Below, piece by piece: positions 61,239-64,000 of a stretch of DNA of 64,000 nt. How positions within the stretch are numbered: the stretch's first letter is position 1; every line of letters starts with the position of its first letter. The translations under genes were made by a program, and so were the position numbers. Source of the DNA: DAOUJI01 sp965197415. GTDB lineage: Bacteria; Chloroflexota; Dehalococcoidia; Lucifugimonadales; JAGWBF01. The notes beneath the pieces were generated by a model. That model was not told the DNA's origin. It saw only the letters and a list, made by a program, of their open reading frames with translations, and ran no database searches. Where the stretch lies: NCBI GenBank assembly GCA_965197415.1, contig OZ240207.1:2914001-2978000 (forward strand). Reading direction: 5' to 3'.

Positions 61239-61793
61239 ATGGTCCATCAGAAACCTAAGACAAAGCTCACTGTCGAGGACTACATGGCAACGTCCGATGA
61301 TGAACGCTGGGAGCTTCTGGACGGAGAGTTGATTATGCCGCCTGCCCCGGGCACCCGTCACCAGAGAATTCAGGTCAACCTGGGAGTGCGGTTGGTCCAA
61401 TTTCTAGAATCGATGGGTTTCGGGAAGGTTTATTTCGCCCCTACCGACGTTGTACTGTCGGACACCGACGTCGTGCAGCCTGACCTGCTGTTCGTCGCCA
61501 CCGGGCGGCTGGATATTGTCACCCCTGCAAACATACAGGGCGCTCCCGACTTGGTGGTGGAAATACTCTCACCCGCAACTTCGGAGCGAGACAAGGGATA
61601 CAAACGAGAGCTGTACGCTCGGCATGGAGTGAAAGAATACTGGATGATAGATACAGACCTGGACACCGTCGCCATACTGCTTCTGTTGGACCACCGTTAC
61701 CAGGTCGTCGAGACTTTGGGTACAGGTGAAACCTTGAAATCGCCCACCCTCCCAGGTCTCAGCATCGACGTGAACGATATCTTCGCCCCGTGA
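61239..61793 (+). CDS. Uma2-family (DUF820) putative endonuclease
   Basis: 184 residues. KLTVEDYMATSDDERWELLDGELI start, then DVVQPDLLFVATGR and PDLVVEILSPATSERDKGYKRELYARHGVKEYW (cited as DLVVEILSPATSERD), the PD-(D/E)xK nuclease core with catalytic D...E...K. Uma2 proteins are widespread in cyanobacteria and Chloroflexota and expand in copy number; biological role is unknown. TAGGAGGATTGAC precedes the ATG. Confidence 0.88.
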   Translation: MVHQKPKTKLTVEDYMATSDDERWELLDGELIMPPAPGTRHQRIQVNLGVRLVQFLESMGFGKVYFAPTDVVLSDTDVVQPDLLFVATGRLDIVTPANIQGAPDLVVEILSPATSERDKGYKRELYARHGVKEYWMIDTDLDTVAILLLLDHRYQVVETLGTGETLKSPTLPGLSIDVNDIFAP

Positions 61794-61859
61794 TGGCTCG
61801 CCGGCCCCGTGGCCGACTGCCTCGGGCAGCGGATAACGCGCTCGGAGACGGGTGCCCGC

Positions 61860-62849
61860 CTATAGGATGTGGAAGAGGAGGTGGTGCTTTCGCAGTACGT
61901 CCTCTGCGAAGTCGTTGGCGAAGTCCCGCCACACCGAATGGATGTGGTTGGCGTTGTTCTGGCGGTTGTCGAATTCAGCGATGAAGTCGTTGCCGTGGAG
62001 CCTGTAATAGAAGGCCTTGCCCCTCTCAAGCCCGCCTGCCCAGGCGAAGTGTATGGCGTCGATTCCGGCGTCGAGCACGGACTCCAGCTTCTTCTCGGCC
62101 ACGTCGGGCCGAACCTGTTTCACGTAGTCTGAAACCAAAGCCAGCAACACCTGCTGCTGAGTGGCGTTGAGTTTGGAGGCGGGAAGCCCCTCTTCTCTGG
62201 GGAGAGACGCCTTGGGGCTGGTGTAGGTCAGCAGGTCCCAGGGGGCGTCGTCGTAGATGATGGCCCTGGACTTCTGGCCGGAGTCCAGGGAGTTCACCAG
62301 CTCAAGGCCCAGGTCTTCTCGCCGGTGCAGCACCCTCTGTCCCTGTTTCGGGCCGTTAGGGACCTCTGCTGGGTTGGAGCCGAAGAAAAAGGGCGTCATA
62401 GACAGAACTTCGTCCTTCCAGATGGAAAAGTTCAGACAGGCATGGTGCCCCTCGATCCTGATGCCCCAGGGGTTCTCGTCACCGGGCTCGCCAAAGATGG
62501 TCCAGAAATAGAGGTCGGGGTCCCGCTCCCAGGTGATGACTCCGCGCCCCTTCTCGATGGCGCCCAGGATGGGTTCCAGTTTGATGATGTCCCTGACCTT
62601 CTGAGCGGCGGTCTCATCCAACATGGCGTCGACTATCTCCATGGCAAGGCCGCGCTGCACCATGTCCATGTCCCTGAGGGGAAGTCCGTGGCGGTTCAAC
62701 GGGGCGAAGTACCAGAAGATGCGCTCACCGTCGAGGAACGGATAAGTGGCTTTGGCTTTCTGCTGGGTGTCCAGGCTGGCGAGCCAGTTGGACGCGGCTT
62801 CTGCCATCTGGTGCACTGCGTGGGCATGGGGATGTCCTGTTGCGGTCAC
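61860..62849 (-). CDS. DUF3500-domain protein
   Basis: 329 residues. WLASLDTQQKAKATYPF at the start, the HGLPLRDM segment, GDENPWGIRIEGHHACLNFSI and LHGNDFIAEFDNRQNNANHIHSVWRDF (cited as DFIAEFDNRQNNANHIHS) are DUF3500 marks. The conserved His and Asp residues suggest a metal-dependent activity; function unknown. No signal peptide seen. Upstream on the minus strand lies a DUF6295 gene that ends in a strong hairpin. Confidence 0.85.
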   Translation of the reverse strand: MTATGHPHAHAVHQMAEAASNWLASLDTQQKAKATYPFLDGERIFWYFAPLNRHGLPLRDMDMVQRGLAMEIVDAMLDETAAQKVRDIIKLEPILGAIEKGRGVITWERDPDLYFWTIFGEPGDENPWGIRIEGHHACLNFSIWKDEVLSMTPFFFGSNPAEVPNGPKQGQRVLHRREDLGLELVNSLDSGQKSRAIIYDDAPWDLLTYTSPKASLPREEGLPASKLNATQQQVLLALVSDYVKQVRPDVAEKKLESVLDAGIDAIHFAWAGGLERGKAFYYRLHGNDFIAEFDNRQNNANHIHSVWRDFANDFAEDVLRKHHLLFHIL

Positions 62850-62931
62850 TGCTCACCTCCGGAGTCCGCCTTTCGGGGAGTTTAGCTTGCAGTCAGCTTG
62901 TCGGTCAACCGGCTACGGCAGACATGACAAA

Positions 62932-62956
62932 GAGGGCCTGAACAATTCAGGCCCTC
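62932..62956 (-). terminator. Terminator of the DUF6295 gene
   Basis: Perfect 11-bp stem GAGGGCCTGAA/TTCAGGCCCTC with a 3-base loop, 22 bases past the DUF6295 stop, followed on the minus strand by TTTGTC. Confidence 0.75.
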
Positions 62957-62977
62957 CTGTGTAATGTCCTTGAGATT

Positions 62978-63244
62978 CTACAAAGGCCCTATGGAGGCGT
63001 GCCCCCGGTCCAGGGTTGTCAGGATGGTCTCGGCCAGCTTGCGGGCCGACTCCGGGCTCAGTTCGACGGCAATCCTGGCGCTAATCCCCTTGTTGGGGTT
63101 GACGAAGTCAATGTTCACGGCGTGGGCGCCGTCCATATGGTCGGGGTGGTCGAAGGCTACGTTGGCCTGGCTCAAGCGGAACCAGCCCTGTTGGCCCCTT
63201 CCCGCTCCGGCAATCTCAGCCTTCTCGACGATCATGGTGCACAT
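62978..63244 (-). CDS. DUF6295-family small protein
   Basis: 88 residues: MCTMIVEKAEIAGAGRGQQGWF, then ANVAFDHPDHMDGAHAVNIDFV and SPESARKLAETILTTLD. This matches DUF6295, small proteins of unknown function. A conserved DHPxH cluster could bind a metal. It is followed by a hairpin terminator and lies 31 bases after the dienelactone hydrolase gene. Confidence 0.8.
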   Translation of the reverse strand: MCTMIVEKAEIAGAGRGQQGWFRLSQANVAFDHPDHMDGAHAVNIDFVNPNKGISARIAVELSPESARKLAETILTTLDRGHASIGPL

Positions 63245-63275
63245 GGCGACTCCTTAAACAACGAGTTAGTTGCGC

Positions 63276-64000
63276 CTATCTCAGGTGCTTGTCGAAGAAG
63301 GCGAAAGTCTTCTGCCAGCCGTCGACGGCGGCTTCCTGGCGGTACATGGCGCGGTCGTAGTAGAAAAAGCCGTGGCCGGCGTTGGGGTACATGTGGAACT
63401 CGTAGTCCTTGCCGTTAGCCTTCAGTGCGGCCTCATGTTGGTCCACCTGAGCGATGGTGGGACTCTGGTCCTCTTCGCCGAAGAGACCGAGGAGAGGGCA
63501 GCATAGGTCTACGGTGTAGTCGATGGGCGCAACGGGAGTCCTATCGTTGAGGTCTTCTGTCGGCATAACCACCCGGCCTCCCCACAGGTCCACGGCGGCG
63601 TCCCATCCCGTAGACCGGGATGCCACTAGCACCGTCTGGCGTCCGCCGGAGCAGCTGCCAATCACGCCGACCTTGCCGTTGGAGTAGGACTGGGCTTTGA
63701 GCCAGTCCCTGGCCCCCACCACGTCTCCGACCACCTGGGCGTCGGGCGCCCCGCCTTCGGCCCGCACTTTGGCGGCCACGTCCTCGGGGACTCCGTGGCC
63801 ATTGCGGTGGTACAGGTTGGGGGATATGGCTGCGTAGCCGTGGTGAGCGAACTTCCGGGTGAACTCACGGTATAGCTCGTCCCATCCGGGTATGTGGTGG
63901 ATCAACACGACACCTGGGAATGGCCCGTCGCCGTCAGGCTTGGCCACATAGGCCCCGATGGAATCGCCGTTGTTTCCCTGGACCGTGACGGTCCCGGCTG
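63276..64000 (-). CDS. Dienelactone hydrolase-family protein, N-terminus cut by the window edge
   Basis: About 240 residues visible, open to the right edge. Upstream of the GTG at 63947 the frame continues TVTVQGNNGDSIGAYVAKPD, which is family sequence, so the start is outside the window. Catalytic Cys in GVIGSCSGGRQT, acid in GEEDQSPT and His in YPNAGHGFFY form the triad of the DLH alpha/beta hydrolases. It hydrolyses lactones or esters in aromatic breakdown. The Cys-type elbow (GSCSGG) is typical of DLH rather than of Ser-type hydrolases. Partial. Confidence 0.92.
   Translation of the reverse strand, partial: AGTVTVQGNNGDSIGAYVAKPDGDGPFPGVVLIHHIPGWDELYREFTRKFAHHGYAAISPNLYHRNGHGVPEDVAAKVRAEGGAPDAQVVGDVVGARDWLKAQSYSNGKVGVIGSCSGGRQTVLVASRSTGWDAAVDLWGGRVVMPTEDLNDRTPVAPIDYTVDLCCPLLGLFGEEDQSPTIAQVDQHEAALKANGKDYEFHMYPNAGHGFFYYDRAMYRQEAAVDGWQKTFAFFDKHLR

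Overview
This is a 64 kb gene-dense bacterial chromosome segment of high G+C content (about 60% in sampled lines). It holds 67 protein genes I can support, one tRNA, no rRNA and no CRISPR array. Both edges cut a gene: uvrA on the left and a dienelactone hydrolase on the right. GTG and TTG starts and 1-4 bp start/stop overlaps are common. The gene content suggests a Chloroflexota lineage of the SAR202/Dehalococcoidia type: many luciferase-like flavin monooxygenases, UbiD/UbiA/UbiX/UbiE-type quinone genes, HyuA/HyuB, DUF3500 and DUF6295 proteins, and CATTC(C/T)GAA-type dispersed repeats. That assignment is inference from content; no rRNA is present to settle it.

Layout. 0-9 kb: uvrA, an amidase, a small membrane protein, an alpha/beta hydrolase, an internally duplicated protein of unknown function, an AT-richer Mrr-type nuclease and a DHA2-type exporter. 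9-20 kb: tRNA-Glu, argC, endonuclease III, the TldD/TldE protease pair, a HEAT-repeat protein, a PPOX flavoenzyme, a glutaredoxin, and a minus-strand operon xerC/D - rpiB - small membrane protein - uvrC. 20-25.5 kb: a zinc-ribbon protein, then ubiD-ubiA-ubiX-ubiE homologues in the set expected for late steps of the futalosine menaquinone route, then a cupin and an SRPBCC protein.

25.5-31 kb: a minus-strand operon hyuA-hyuB-osmC-(kinase-like/NDT-like protein). The osmC-like gene has one in-frame TGA exactly where the family has its reactive cysteine, so it is a strong candidate selenoprotein. 31-41 kb: a PaREP1 gene pair, then a plus-strand S-adenosylmethionine block: mtnA, mtnP, a rhodanese, a PfkB kinase, ahcY, metK, a phosphohexomutase, speD and an aminopropyltransferase that resembles plant ACL5 thermospermine synthase more than classical spermidine synthase. 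Together these genes make SAM, use it for polyamines and recycle both by-products (SAH and MTA).

41-48.4 kb: a STAS protein, a ThDP-type enzyme with an altered metal-ligand position, a zinc alcohol dehydrogenase, a halogenase-like flavoenzyme, and a compact restriction-modification unit (NotI-family nuclease plus Dam-like adenine methylase plus an 84-residue protein). 48.4-57.7 kb: three tandem paralogous luciferase-like monooxygenases with an alpha/beta hydrolase, two more luciferase-like oxidoreductases and an S9 peptidase. 57.7-64 kb: small stress and accessory proteins (EVE, DUF4242-like, VOC, an ArsR-SRPBCC pair with a clear palindromic operator), DNA polymerase IV, a Uma2 nuclease, DUF3500, DUF6295 and the partial dienelactone hydrolase.
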